Positions 40,401-49,389 of a DNA stretch of 64,000 nucleotides are shown one piece after another. The DNA is taken from the NCBI GenBank assembly GCA_000814665.1, contig JWIH01000017.1, positions 275,243 through 339,242 of the forward strand, given 5' to 3'. The notes beneath the pieces were generated by a model, which saw only the letters and a program-made list of their open reading frames with translations, had not been told where the DNA came from and ran no database searches. This DNA comes from Pseudoalteromonas flavipulchra NCIMB 2033 = ATCC BAA-314. Its GTDB lineage: Bacteria; Pseudomonadota; Gammaproteobacteria; Enterobacterales; Alteromonadaceae. Made by a program: the position numbers and the translations under genes. Numbering within the stretch: the stretch's first letter is position 1; the number at the start of each line of letters is the position of its first letter.

Positions 40401-41929
40401 TAGTAAAGGGGTTTAAGCGGTTCGTTTGGAAGTGGTGGGTAGAAGCCATAAGTAAGAAACGGATCGACATTTTCAAATGACTTCGTCAGGTGTGTCAGCT
40501 CTGCTGTATTAATATCATAAACGAACATCCCCACGTCACTATTGACGAAATAAAACTTACCGTCAGCTAACAGCTCCCCTCCTTTCACAAAGGATGTCAG
40601 TATCTCTTTATCTTCTGGGTTATTAGCCTTGGGTCTTCTCACTTCATGAGTAATAGGATCAAAGACAAACAATCCTTTCACAGTTGTTAGCCAAAGCTTA
40701 TTGTTATACTCCGCAATCTTCCAGATAATAAACTCTGAGAGAATTTCGTCACCCAAGTAACCCTTTAGAAACTGTTTGGTCTCTCTGGTTTTTGGATTAT
40801 ATCGTGTTAGGCCATCATTCGTTGCTAGCCACAAGAACTGATTAGATTCATGCATTGCCCAGACATTACTGTGAGAAAAACCCTCACCTTCAACGGTAAG
40901 ATCGCTAACGTTATCAAACGCCAGTGTGCTGTCTGGTAAGTAAAATGCGCCATCTTCTTTAGTCGCAACCCAAAGTCCACCATAGTTGTCTTTGACAATA
41001 TCGATAACACTGGTATTTGATGGTAAAAATACGCTTGTAGACAAGCGTTTATCACGAACCGCATTACCATCTTCAATCGTGTAATAAACAAGACCTTTAT
41101 CGGTACCAAGTAGCAAGGTGTGTTCATCATGTCTGAGCATTTTCCATATGTTTAGCTCAGGAAGCAGCGTTTTAAACGGTACCTCTGCGTCAAAATCTTT
41201 TAGGAGTTGAGAAATATCTAGCTCGTACATCCCCTGAACCGCTCCCACGAGCAAGGTATCTTGGTCTAAAATAAATAGTGATTTAGTATTTGTTTGATAG
41301 GGATGTGCAATGGGAGCAAGGTGGTCAAGGGGTCTTAGTTTTTTCGTTGTTAAATGATATGCAAACAAGCGCTCTGAAGTGGCGATAAACAAAATGTCTT
41401 GATGTTGATAAACGGCGCGTATAAAACCGCTTTCTTCATCTAGCGGTAAAGTCACTTCACTCTCAAGTTTGCCTGTATGGATATTGAGGATAGCGACATC
41501 ATTGGTGCGCACAACCCACATATGATCATCATCTTTGGTCAAAACAATATTAACCAAATTGGAATAAAACTCGTCCTCTGTGGAGGGTGGCTCTATGTAC
41601 TTTCTATACTCGTCTTTCATGGGGTCGTATCGCAATAATCCCGCGATCCCCGTGGTGATCCAAATGCCACCAAGGTTGTCCTGGTAAATATAATTCACTT
41701 GCACTTTATCAAGCACACCATCTGGTCCATTCACGTCCAGCACTTGATAACCGTCGTAACGGTTAAGTCCTCCTTCGGTAGAAAGCCACAAATAGCCCTG
41801 CTCATCTATGAGCAACGTATTTACGTAACTTTGTGATAATCCTTCCGCGGGAGAAAGTCGAGAAATTTGTGCAGCATTTACCAATGCAGTAAATAGGCAA
41901 ATGCAAAATATAAAACACAGGCGAAACAT
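37463..41929 (-). CDS. Giant two-component-propeller/PAS/degenerate GGDEF/EAL sensor phosphodiesterase
   Basis: The 1488-residue protein has a signal peptide (1-19), about 14 Reg_prop blades forming periplasmic propellers (about 20-690, repeats like DNLGGIWITT, DEQGYLWLST), a Y_Y_Y domain (about 695-765), a transmembrane helix (about 772-795), PAS modules (about 815-1050), a GGDEF domain (about 1060-1215) and EAL (about 1225-1480). The GGDEF motif is replaced by GHDKSF, so cyclase activity is unlikely. EAL keeps FEALLRW, DDFGTGYAS and AEGVE, so c-di-GMP hydrolysis is likely. It follows the GNAT gene by 19 nt. Confidence 0.92.
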   Translation of the reverse strand: MFRLCFIFCICLFTALVNAAQISRLSPAEGLSQSYVNTLLIDEQGYLWLSTEGGLNRYDGYQVLDVNGPDGVLDKVQVNYIYQDNLGGIWITTGIAGLLRYDPMKDEYRKYIEPPSTEDEFYSNLVNIVLTKDDDHMWVVRTNDVAILNIHTGKLESEVTLPLDEESGFIRAVYQHQDILFIATSERLFAYHLTTKKLRPLDHLAPIAHPYQTNTKSLFILDQDTLLVGAVQGMYELDISQLLKDFDAEVPFKTLLPELNIWKMLRHDEHTLLLGTDKGLVYYTIEDGNAVRDKRLSTSVFLPSNTSVIDIVKDNYGGLWVATKEDGAFYLPDSTLAFDNVSDLTVEGEGFSHSNVWAMHESNQFLWLATNDGLTRYNPKTRETKQFLKGYLGDEILSEFIIWKIAEYNNKLWLTTVKGLFVFDPITHEVRRPKANNPEDKEILTSFVKGGELLADGKFYFVNSDVGMFVYDINTAELTHLTKSFENVDPFLTYGFYPPLPNEPLKPLYYYAGVLLQYDPQLETLTEIYKAPKANKHLAVDITTYTIDKNNILWLSLSSFGLIGLTLDGYEPIYNIDLKAHKIDTLMYEMRQDKEGMIWMSSHKGIWRLDPDNLHLQQFTTEDGILSNEFNGGASVMLEDGRIAYGMLKGFVVFSPDDNRPKKPLLEHVNITSVDLISRPNQKAGLKQFDHIELEHDDIGLEVSFSAMAFSYQDRIIYEYQISGGQKILSRNQNRVVFPKLNPGEYALKVWAKDPLTGDYTPPAKLTINVNYPAWRSPVAIAGYVFLTLLLLSLWSYRKYRVEQLILAAHKETQDREARLKMALEGSNSGVWEWHAGSTLIYQPRLVTELDYELESVGLDDYLQKIHPSDRAMFRLQWLEFVTTNKGFIDCTYRLKDSKGQWRWYKDFGKVLEWDEGNPTQVAGTYTNLTRERLFEERAALFGAAFEQTRDWVMILDKRLRIQACNRAMQNAFNLDSIPSSSTAVKLGMSRQKRMMYLRQTLALAVHQHLSSEEVVSLPNGDERDVLIKISAVANGDGELYSYVVVLTDISQQKRTEKELYQLANYDLQTKLPNKALLMDRVQHAIKQSQAQETHFALLVIKFNRLQNLYDIYGADFVAELLPLLATKLRCCFRELDSLATGHDKSFYVLMEHLDNPEKVHQYVECLVHSFSTPLEAAGHTVQMQPTIGIAMYPDDASDAFELNQAAKAALEHVNVQQVSSYQFFREEMNGKVRRSREVEQALMRALKNGEFSNHYQPIVDVQSDTLLGFEALLRWPENSEFCAQEYALAAEHAGVVTELTLQTLSRALVELRHWQTIERDLYISINLSAIDFESSSLVDNIQQALSRSKVSGHSVAFEITETALLSNVDSAVKVMKEIKALGCRIYMDDFGTGYASLTYLQQLPIDVIKIDKSFVQQIAEDPESYLIIRSCVNLAHGLGLKCVAEGVENDLQYQRIKAEQVDYYQGYRFSLAISGEQVAQLLSETSL

Positions 41930-41948
41930 AAAAAGCCGAGGTTGTTAA

Positions 41949-42374
41949 CTAGACGTAATACATTGCCACGAGTTGACGATTTTGTCCAAGATAACTAGAT
42001 AAGCGAGAAGCAAGTTCAGGTGGTAGCTCTCGTGAATTGCTTTGAAACCCAAGTGCGCTGTAAAAGTCATGAAGATGACAGTAAGCAAAAGTATAAATTA
42101 TCTGCTGTGGCTGCTGACTACGAAACTGTGCAATCACAGTTTCAATTAGTTTCTTCGCAATGCCTTGTTTTCTATGTTGTGATGCAACATAAACGCCCAC
42201 CAGCAACCAATATCCGTCTACCGGTTGCAAACGACAAGCCGCGATAATTTCATTGCTATTTTTTGCAACCCACACTTTGTCGTGTTTTGCTGCTCGCCCC
42301 CGCGCTTTGTTTGCTGCATAAAACTTATTCACAAGCGGCGTCATTACGGCTGGGAGCAATTCAATTGTCAGCAT
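41949..42374 (-). CDS. GNAT family N-acetyltransferase
   Basis: The 141-residue product has the GNAT acetyl-CoA loop, read as VASQHRKQGIAKKLIE (about 70-85), and a C-terminal YSALGFQ segment. The ATG at 42374 overlaps the DUF3283 stop (TGATG), preferred over a TTG one codon earlier. Acceptor unknown. It is the middle gene of a three-gene minus-strand unit. Confidence 0.88.
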   Translation of the reverse strand: MLTIELLPAVMTPLVNKFYAANKARGRAAKHDKVWVAKNSNEIIAACRLQPVDGYWLLVGVYVASQHRKQGIAKKLIETVIAQFRSQQPQQIIYTFAYCHLHDFYSALGFQSNSRELPPELASRLSSYLGQNRQLVAMYYV

Positions 42375-42577
42375 CAAGCAAGCATTAGACTCAGGTAATA
42401 CTCAAACTTTTGCTTTAGCGTGTCCTGTTCAGACAACGGCCTTTGATTGATGGTGTCATAAATCGCTTCTCTACTTTTTTTGCCTCGTTTTATTTGGTAG
42501 GCCCAAAACGACGCCTCATACTCAAGTTGAATTTGGTATTTTTCTTGTCTAGGTAGTAAACACAGGTTATAGCTCAT
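42374..42577 (-). CDS. DUF3283 family small protein
   Basis: A 67-residue charged cytoplasmic protein beginning MSYNLCLLPRQEKYQIQLE. I recognise it as DUF3283, a family found in Vibrio and relatives with no known role. Reality is supported by the one-base stop/start overlap with the following GNAT gene. It heads the unit that ends in the EAL protein. Confidence 0.75.
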   Translation of the reverse strand: MSYNLCLLPRQEKYQIQLEYEASFWAYQIKRGKKSREAIYDTINQRPLSEQDTLKQKFEYYLSLMLA

Positions 42578-42747
42578 TACGCATCATTCAATTTTAAGCA
42601 AAGGAAAGCTCAATTGTATCACAAGGCTGTCTGTCTATTGCAGCAAAATCTAGTTTTGATTAAAGCGCGATAGCGTGCCCTTTATTGTAAAAATTATGTA
42701 TACTTAAATGCATAAAAATCGCTGAGTGACCCACCGAAGGAGTCGGA

Positions 42748-43437
42748 TTGAAAACCGTATTACTGTGTTTACTAATGATTATTTCAACTGTTGCACACGC
42801 CGCGAATGAACTACCAAAAGTTATGCGCTTCAATAAACCACCGCAAACTCCACAAGCGCTCTATGTGATAGAGCTGATGGAAATGGTTTATCAATCTCTC
42901 GGAATAGAGTTACGCCTTGAGGAGTTTAATCATAAAGGCTCTTTAATTGCAGCCAACGCAGGAAACTTAGACGGACAGCTAGCTCGAGTTGCCAGTGTGG
43001 AGAATGAGTATCCAAACCTGCGCCGTATTGACTATCCCTTATTTCAGTTTAATTTACAGTTATTCACCCTATGTGCTCACTGCGAGCTTAACGAAATCAA
43101 ATCATTAACGGTCCGCAGCGGCTATCCCGTCGCAACTACTTATTTGGCTGAACACCATACCACAGCCTATGTTATTGGCGTTAAAAGCGCGGTGGCACAG
43201 CTTAACTTAGTCATGCAGAAACAGGTTGAAGGCGCACTGATACTCGACTTTCACTTAAAGCCACATCTAAAGAACATAAATGAAGAAACATTGCAGATAA
43301 AAAACTTAGCCGTTGTTGAAAGTTTCCACTTTGTACATAAGCGTAACGAACAGCTAGTTCCACTTATCAAAGCAAAGTTAGAGGAGTTTGAGCGACAAGG
43401 AATAATAAAAATGCTTAAAGCTAAATATCAAATTTGA
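42748..43437 (+). CDS. Periplasmic solute-binding-like protein (SBP_bac_3 type)
   Basis: The start is a TTG at 42748 with AAGGAG 6 nt upstream. The 229-residue product has a signal peptide ending AHA-AN (about residue 19) and then a type II periplasmic binding fold of the SBP_bac_3 group: LPKVMRFNKPPQTPQALYVIELMEMVYQSLGIEL, and a final LEEFERQGIIKMLKAKYQI. No permease or ATPase genes adjoin, so it may be an orphan sensor or binding protein. It runs into the 3' end of the convergent DUF1289 gene with a 17-nt overlap. Confidence 0.82.
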   Translation: MKTVLLCLLMIISTVAHAANELPKVMRFNKPPQTPQALYVIELMEMVYQSLGIELRLEEFNHKGSLIAANAGNLDGQLARVASVENEYPNLRRIDYPLFQFNLQLFTLCAHCELNEIKSLTVRSGYPVATTYLAEHHTTAYVIGVKSAVAQLNLVMQKQVEGALILDFHLKPHLKNINEETLQIKNLAVVESFHFVHKRNEQLVPLIKAKLEEFERQGIIKMLKAKYQI

Positions 43438-43672
43438 AGTTTTCCCCTTTTTGATCATCATCCATATGCTCTGATTTTGACTTTCGTTGCAGGTACCTTT
43501 TATAACGTTGCTGACACAACGAGATAACTTTACGCTTTTGCTCGTTATTCAAATTATTCCACTCAAAGCGCTCCTCGCGACTGCGATAGCAACCTTTACA
43601 ATAACCGCGATTATTTACCTGACAGATCCCCTTACACGGACTTGGGATCTCGAATATCTCAATTTGTTCCAT
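43421..43672 (-). CDS. DUF1289 family Cys-rich protein
   Basis: The 83-residue protein has the DUF1289 core SPCKGICQVNNRGYCKGCYRS with four cysteines in a C-x3-C-x7-C-x2-C arrangement, a probable metal-binding cluster, followed by an EEFxW-like RFEWNNL helix. Function unknown. The tail is Lys/Asp-rich and overlaps the convergent upstream gene. Confidence 0.85.
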   Translation of the reverse strand: MEQIEIFEIPSPCKGICQVNNRGYCKGCYRSREERFEWNNLNNEQKRKVISLCQQRYKRYLQRKSKSEHMDDDQKGENFKFDI

Positions 43673-43980
43673 GTATGCGCTACACCATTAACCCTAACCT
43701 AAGCATACTGGCTAGGGTAAACTCTGCCAAGGTGTAATTCTGATAAGCTTGCTTGCATTCAACAACACTCAAATAACGTTCATGATCAAAATCAACCAAC
43801 ATCTGAAGGCGATTTTTGCAGCTTAATTAAGAAGAAAGTTTGCGTGGGAATAGGCGAAATTGAAGCGGGAATTGACTTGTCTTGAAAAAGAGCGATAACC
43901 GCGCTTTTTATATCTCAAATTAAAAAGGCTAGTCACTCGGTAGCCTAGCCTTTTTTAAAATGAAGTGTAGGCAAACTAAT
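43673..43980. other. Intergenic interval with two terminator hairpins
   Basis: This 308-nt gap between DUF1289 and tyrS has no credible gene. An imperfect hairpin at 43885-43909 (AAAAAGAGCG/CGCGCTTTTT, one mismatch) lies in tandem with the clear tyrS terminator at 43922-43956. The DUF1289 promoter should be in the 43680-43800 part. Confidence 0.65.
43922..43956 (-). terminator. tyrS terminator
   Basis: The stem AAAAAGGCTAG/CTAGCCTTTTT (11 bp, 12-nt loop) lies 25 nt beyond the tyrS stop. Read on the minus strand it ends in a T-run. Confidence 0.9.
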
Positions 43981-45180
43981 TTAGTTTACCGTTACTTTCG
44001 CAAACTTGCGCTTACCTACTTGGTAGATTTCGCAAGAACCTTTAGTAACTTCTAATTTAGTATCTGTTACTTTGTCTTCGCCGTTAAGTTTTACTGCGCC
44101 TTGCTTGATCATGCGCATCGCCTCTGAAGTACTTGCCACTAAACCCGCTTCTTTTAGCAAGTTAGTGATAAACGTGCTTTCACCCTCAATAGTTACGGTG
44201 ACTTCAGGGATCTCATCAGGTAAGGCATTTTTTTGGAAACGCTTGATAAAATCTTGATGTGCCGCTTCAGCGTCAGCTTCACTGTGGAATCGAGCAATCA
44301 TTTCTTTTGCAAATTCAATCTTAATGTCACGAGGGTTACGGCCGCCCGCAACTTCTTCTTTAAGTGCAGCGATATCATCCAGTGTTTTCGCGCTTAGTAA
44401 TTCGTAGTAACGCCACATTAAATCGTCAGAAATCGACATCACTTTACCGAACATGTCGTTTGGCGCGTCAGTAATACCGATGTAATTACCTAATGACTTA
44501 GACATTTTCTGTACGCCGTCGGTGCCTTCAAGTAGCGGCATCATCAGTACAGTTTGCGGCTTTTGCCCTTCGTCTTTTTGTAGCTCACGACCCATTAATA
44601 GGTTGAAGCGCTGATCGGTACCACCGAGCTCAACATCCGCCTCTAATGCAACCGAGTCCCAACCTTGAACCAGTGGATATAAGAATTCGTGGATTGCGAT
44701 TGCTTGGCCATTTGCATAACGCTTTTTAAAGTCGTCGCGCTCAAGCATACGTGCCACAGTTTGACGTGCAGCAAGCTTGATCATACCAGCTGTGCCAAGC
44801 TTTTCCATCCACTCAGAATTGAATGCAACTGTGGTTTTGGCAGGATCAAGAATTTTGAAAACCTGTTCTTTGTATGTTTCTGCATTTGCCAGTACATCTT
44901 CACGAGTGAGTGGCTTACGAGTTACATTTTTGCCCGTTGGGTCGCCAATCATACCGGTGAAATCACCAATCAAGAAAATCACCTCATGGCCTAAGTCTTG
45001 AAAGGTTTTCATTTTATTGATTAGCACCGTGTGGCCTAAATGCAAATCAGGTGCTGTTGGATCGAAACCCGCTTTAATACGTAGTTTTTTACCTGACTTC
45101 AGCTTTTCTTTTAATTCATCTTGCAACAGAATTTCTTCTGCACCACGGCTAATCTCTGCAAATGCAGTTTCTAAATCCAC
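43981..45180 (-). CDS. tyrS: Tyrosyl-tRNA synthetase
   Basis: TyrRS charges tRNA-Tyr. The class I signatures are HLGH near residue 48 and KMSKS near 225, with a C-terminal S4 RNA-binding domain (about 335-395). I prefer the GTG at 45180: GGAGTGAG lies at the proper distance in front of it, and the resulting 399 residues match this TyrRS subtype. A GTG at 45189 is the alternative (402 residues). It is divergent from the M23 peptidase gene. Confidence 0.95.
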   Translation of the reverse strand: MDLETAFAEISRGAEEILLQDELKEKLKSGKKLRIKAGFDPTAPDLHLGHTVLINKMKTFQDLGHEVIFLIGDFTGMIGDPTGKNVTRKPLTREDVLANAETYKEQVFKILDPAKTTVAFNSEWMEKLGTAGMIKLAARQTVARMLERDDFKKRYANGQAIAIHEFLYPLVQGWDSVALEADVELGGTDQRFNLLMGRELQKDEGQKPQTVLMMPLLEGTDGVQKMSKSLGNYIGITDAPNDMFGKVMSISDDLMWRYYELLSAKTLDDIAALKEEVAGGRNPRDIKIEFAKEMIARFHSEADAEAAHQDFIKRFQKNALPDEIPEVTVTIEGESTFITNLLKEAGLVASTSEAMRMIKQGAVKLNGEDKVTDTKLEVTKGSCEIYQVGKRKFAKVTVN

Positions 45181-45331
45181 TATTCTCACTCCAACAGCTA
45201 TAACTTGTAATCGCTCGATTCTAGCCTATATTTATCCGAGTTTAAATGCACAAAACGCTGGTATTACGGGTTTATTACGTATATCCTGCAATATTATCTA
45301 CAATAATTCTTGACAGCAGAAAAGGCGCATT

Positions 45332-46672
45332 ATGGTTCATGTGGTTCATAAGCTCCCCAAAAAGCACAAAGTGCTCATCATCGGCTTCCTATCTGCGATG
45401 GTCGGAATTGCCCTGATCCCCTCTGAAAAAGCAACGGCTTCAAAAGATAATGACGGAAAAGCTTTAGAAGTTGGGAAACGTTACGAGTTGCCAGTAAAAA
45501 TATCAGAAAAAACAGAGCAACTTACTGAATTAGATGCAGCGCCAGTCATCACCCCTGAGTCTGCCCCTAAGCAACCTGTATTTGAATTTAAAGACCACGA
45601 AGTGAAGTCTGGCGACAGCCTAGCCGTGATTTTTAAACGCGCAGGTTATTCTGCCAAAACGTTACACAATCTGGTCAATACCAACGCAGAAACCCGTAAG
45701 CTGACTAAAATCCACCCGGGAGAAGTGCTTAGCTTTGCTAGCAATGATGGTGGTGAATTAGCTCAATTAAAATACATCTTGTCAAAAACGGATACCTTAT
45801 TGGTCACCCTAAATGACGAGGGTAGTTACGAAACCAAAATCGAAAGCAAAGAAATCGAAAGTCGCGAAAAATCAGCAGGTGGCGAGATCAGTTCCAGCTT
45901 CTGGAGCGCCGGTATTTCAGCGGGTCTTAGCGAACGTCAAATAATGAACTTCGCCGATATTTTTGGTTGGGATGTCGACTTTGCAAACGATATTCGTAAG
46001 GGCGACTCTTTCGCATTAGTATTTGAAAAGCACTATGTAGACGGTGAAGAAATCGGTAATGGTAAAATTATTGCCGCAGAATTTATCAACCAAGGCGAGC
46101 GTTACAGCGCGGTTCGTCATACTGATGACGAGTTCTATACCCCTGAAGGCCGTAGCATGAAAAAAGCCTTCTTAAGAGCACCGGTTAACTTCAAATATAT
46201 CAGCTCCAGCTTCAATCCGCGTCGCCTTCACCCTGTGACTGGCCGAGTATCTTCTCACAATGGTATAGACTATGCAGCACGCGTAGGCACACCGGTGGTT
46301 TCCTCTGGTAACGGTAAAGTACTCAAGTCAGGTTACAATAAACTCAATGGTAACTATGTGTTTATTCAGCACGGTAGCAAGTATGTGACTAAGTACTTAC
46401 ACTTGAATAAACGTGCAGTGAAGACAGGTCAAAAAGTGAAGCAAGGACAGAAAATTGGTACTGTCGGCTCAACTGGCCGCGTGACAGGTCCTCACCTTCA
46501 TTATGAGTTTTTGGTGAACGGCGTACACCGAAATCCTAAAACGGTAAAACTGCCGAAGTCTGAGCCATTACCTCAGTCTGAGCTCGCTAAGTTCAAACCC
46601 ATTGCTGATGCGATGCTGGTAAAACTAGAGCGCAATAGAGAGTTAATGCTTGCAGCAGCAAATAAAGACTAA
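45332..46672 (+). CDS. mepM: M23 murein DD-endopeptidase (MepM/YebA-like)
   Basis: The 446-residue protein has an N-terminal membrane anchor (about 14-30), a LysM/OapA-like domain (HEVKSGDSLAVIFKRAGYS, about 85-130) and a C-terminal M23 metallopeptidase domain. The zinc ligands are visible in HNGIDYA and GPHLHYEF. MepM cleaves D-Ala-mDAP crosslinks to allow peptidoglycan growth. The tyrS-mepM divergent arrangement is common in related genera. It is followed by a strong terminator. Confidence 0.93.
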   Translation: MVHVVHKLPKKHKVLIIGFLSAMVGIALIPSEKATASKDNDGKALEVGKRYELPVKISEKTEQLTELDAAPVITPESAPKQPVFEFKDHEVKSGDSLAVIFKRAGYSAKTLHNLVNTNAETRKLTKIHPGEVLSFASNDGGELAQLKYILSKTDTLLVTLNDEGSYETKIESKEIESREKSAGGEISSSFWSAGISAGLSERQIMNFADIFGWDVDFANDIRKGDSFALVFEKHYVDGEEIGNGKIIAAEFINQGERYSAVRHTDDEFYTPEGRSMKKAFLRAPVNFKYISSSFNPRRLHPVTGRVSSHNGIDYAARVGTPVVSSGNGKVLKSGYNKLNGNYVFIQHGSKYVTKYLHLNKRAVKTGQKVKQGQKIGTVGSTGRVTGPHLHYEFLVNGVHRNPKTVKLPKSEPLPQSELAKFKPIADAMLVKLERNRELMLAAANKD

Positions 46673-46677
46673 AAACT

Positions 46678-46703
46678 AAAAAGGTAGCCGAGGCTACCTT
46701 TTT
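46678..46703. terminator. Bidirectional terminator between mepM and the M20 gene
   Basis: The stem GGTAGCC/GGCTACC with a tight GA loop is flanked by five A and five T. It separates convergent genes. Confidence 0.9.
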
Positions 46704-46733
46704 ACTATGTTAGATAAAAATGCTAGATAAAGC

Positions 46734-48047
46734 TTATTTTTGATTAAACAAAGCAAGTGCACTATTGCTCATCGCTCTTACTCCAGTTGCGATGGCAATT
46801 GGATAATCTGGCGCAAATTTACTAGAATGCAATGAAGGTAAAGGCTCACCGCTTTTTTGTGCTGCATCGAATACCGCTTGATTAACACCACCTAGCCAAA
46901 AAATGGTAATTGGTACATTGTCATCAGTACGGCCATATAAGCCGAAATCTTCACCAGCCATCACCGGCTGAGATTGTTCAACATTTTCTGCACCAATTTC
47001 CTGCTTAATGGCGCTAGTTACAAACTCAGCCAACTCCGGATTATTATACGTAGATGGAATGCTTTCGCTTTCATGAACGATAACCTCAGGCACAAGACTG
47101 TCCTCCAACCCTGCACTGTGTGCAATGCCTGCAGTCAGGCGTTTGATCGCCGCAATTTGTTGCTCACGCACATCCGGGTTATAAGAGCGTAGCGTCAATT
47201 GTAGCTTCACTTCGTTTGAAATGATGTTGTGCTTAGAACCACCGTGAATAGAGCCTACTGTGATCACCGACGGTTCTAACGGAGAGATCTCTCGTGATGT
47301 AATGGTCTGTAGTCCTAGCACAATCCGCGATGCCAGTACCACAGGGTCGATGGTAGTATGTGGATAGGCCCCATGGCCCCCTTTCCCCTTAACTATGATG
47401 TCAACTGAATCAACATTAGCCAGTGCATAACCTGGGGCAATCGCCACTTTACCGGCAGGAACCGCAGCACTTACATGCAAACCAAGCACATGATCGGGTT
47501 TAGCAAACTGAGTATACAACCCTTCCTTTAACATGGCTTTTGCGCCGCCACCCACTTCTTCAGCGGGTTGAGCAACTAACATCAATGTACCTTGCCACTT
47601 TTCCTTGTTAGCCATTAGCTGTTTTGCTGTACCGATTAAACTGGTCATATGGATGTCGTGACCACAACCGTGCATCACACCAACCAAATTCCCCGCATCA
47701 TCTTTCACTTTAACTTTTGACGCGTACGACTTTCCTGTTTCTTCAATAATTGGCAAACCATCGGTATCGGCTCGGATCATCACCGTTGGACCATCACCGT
47801 TTTTCAGCATGCCAACAACACCAAAGCCACCCACATTTTCAGTCACGTCATAACCAAGTCTGCGCATTTCATCCGCCAAACGCCCTGCTGTTTTTTCTTC
47901 TTTATACGAAAGCTCAGGGTTTTGATGTAAATGTAGGTACAAAGATTCAAGTTCAGGCATAGACTCTGCAACTTGTTGTTTCAAATTAGCATTCGCATGC
48001 CAAGACAAAGTGGCAATGAGACCTAATGCCAAGGGAGATAAGCGCAT
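46734..48047 (-). CDS. Exported M20 family amidohydrolase/peptidase
   Basis: The 437-residue product has a signal peptide (about 1-20, ending HANA) and the M20D aminoacylase/HipO-like catalytic domain. Visible motifs are MHGCGHDIHM (metal-binding), AQPAEEVGGGAK (catalytic Glu) and GKGGHGAYPHTT (dimerisation-domain His). It probably hydrolyses N-acyl amino acids or dipeptides in the periplasm or outside. Divergent from the HD-GYP gene. Confidence 0.9.
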   Translation of the reverse strand: MRLSPLALGLIATLSWHANANLKQQVAESMPELESLYLHLHQNPELSYKEEKTAGRLADEMRRLGYDVTENVGGFGVVGMLKNGDGPTVMIRADTDGLPIIEETGKSYASKVKVKDDAGNLVGVMHGCGHDIHMTSLIGTAKQLMANKEKWQGTLMLVAQPAEEVGGGAKAMLKEGLYTQFAKPDHVLGLHVSAAVPAGKVAIAPGYALANVDSVDIIVKGKGGHGAYPHTTIDPVVLASRIVLGLQTITSREISPLEPSVITVGSIHGGSKHNIISNEVKLQLTLRSYNPDVREQQIAAIKRLTAGIAHSAGLEDSLVPEVIVHESESIPSTYNNPELAEFVTSAIKQEIGAENVEQSQPVMAGEDFGLYGRTDDNVPITIFWLGGVNQAVFDAAQKSGEPLPSLHSSKFAPDYPIAIATGVRAMSNSALALFNQK

Positions 48048-48175
48048 AAGATAGACTCCTTTTTGTTTCTTTCAGGATGCGGGTTTATTGGGGGAAAATC
48101 AATCATATTTATATTTTAATCCTTTCTATTTTACCAAGCTTTGCTACGCTTAAAGACACAACTAAAGGAATCCTC

Positions 48176-49387
48176 ATGCCAGAGATTAATATTAATATCA
48201 GTGATTTAGAGCCAGGTATGTTTGTTGTCGGTGTGACAAAGCAGACAGGCTCAGTTGCGATTAAAACCAAGGGCTGGGTGAGAACGAAAACAAGCATTAC
48301 AAAGCTACAAAAGAGTGGTGTTTTAGAGGTAACGGTTGATCCCAGTAAGCGCCTTTCAGAACACGACCCTCACGATGAACCTCCTCACGATCAAAATATA
48401 GAAGAACCGCATAAACCAGAGCATGACCCTTGGCAAACCAAGTGTAGTGTTGACGCAGAAATGCAACACGCAGTGACACTTTACGACGAAGCAAAGGCAA
48501 TTCAAAGCAAAGCGTTTGCGGATATTAAAGCGGGTAAAACGATAGAAATAGAGGCTTTTAAAGCAACAGCGAGCGGCTTTATTGACTCCGTATTTCGCAA
48601 TCAAGATGCGCTTTCCTGCATTGCTCGGATCAGAGAAAAAGACGCCTATTTATTGGAGCACTCTATTAATGTTTCTATCTTAATGGCTATTTTCTGTAAG
48701 CATCTTGGCTACTCTAGAGAATTAACCGAAGAGATGACCACAGGGGCGCTACTCCATGACATTGGTAAGATAGAAATTCCCGACGATATTTTACATAAGC
48801 CTGGAAAGTTGAGCTTAGATGAATACGGCATTATGAAATCACACGCAAAATATAGCTTTGATATTTTGCTCAATGCGGGTCTTGGACGAGTGGCTTGCGA
48901 AATTGCGGGTTATCACCACGAGCGCCTAGATGGCACAGGGTATCCTTATGGCAAAACCGCGGACGAACTACCACAGCATGTGAGAATGGCCGCTATCGTT
49001 GATGTTTATGACGCATTGACCGCCGAGCGCGTCTATAAAGAGGGCATGACACCAATTAAAGCTTTTAAGTTAATGCGTGAAGGCTGCCCTCACCATTTTG
49101 ACGAACAACTCCTAAGCCGGTTTATTGCTTGCATTGGCGTATACCCTGTGGGCACCCTAGTAAAACTCACTAGTGGTAAGGTCGGTGTTATTGCCCAAAG
49201 CAATCCCAAAACACCGCTAAAACCCGTAGTTAAAGTGTTTTATCACGCTAAGCACATGCATTACATTGAAGTTCAGGATATCGATTTAAGCGCGAAAAAA
49301 GCAAACGATGAGCTAGAGTCAGCGGTCAAGCCTGAAGAATTCAAACTTGATCTTATTCGGTTTTTTAAACACTCAATGCTGCCTTGA
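48176..49387 (+). CDS. DUF3391/HD-GYP c-di-GMP phosphodiesterase
   Basis: I chose the ATG at 48176 (MPEININISDLEPGM, with AAAGGAA upstream), which gives 403 residues; a longer frame from 48077 lacks family similarity. The N-terminal DUF3391 domain (about 1-130) precedes HD-GYP (about 150-330) with LLHDIGKIEIPDDILHKPGKL, HHERLDGTGYP and the intact GYP triad. HD-GYP enzymes degrade c-di-GMP to GMP. It stops 2 nt from the convergent gspB. Confidence 0.92.
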   Translation: MPEININISDLEPGMFVVGVTKQTGSVAIKTKGWVRTKTSITKLQKSGVLEVTVDPSKRLSEHDPHDEPPHDQNIEEPHKPEHDPWQTKCSVDAEMQHAVTLYDEAKAIQSKAFADIKAGKTIEIEAFKATASGFIDSVFRNQDALSCIARIREKDAYLLEHSINVSILMAIFCKHLGYSRELTEEMTTGALLHDIGKIEIPDDILHKPGKLSLDEYGIMKSHAKYSFDILLNAGLGRVACEIAGYHHERLDGTGYPYGKTADELPQHVRMAAIVDVYDALTAERVYKEGMTPIKAFKLMREGCPHHFDEQLLSRFIACIGVYPVGTLVKLTSGKVGVIAQSNPKTPLKPVVKVFYHAKHMHYIEVQDIDLSAKKANDELESAVKPEEFKLDLIRFFKHSMLP

Positions 49388-49389
49388 TA

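Noticed and set aside
43487-43702. 71-codon plus-strand frame
   Set aside because: Shadow of the DUF1289 gene on the opposite strand, whose Cys motif is convincing.
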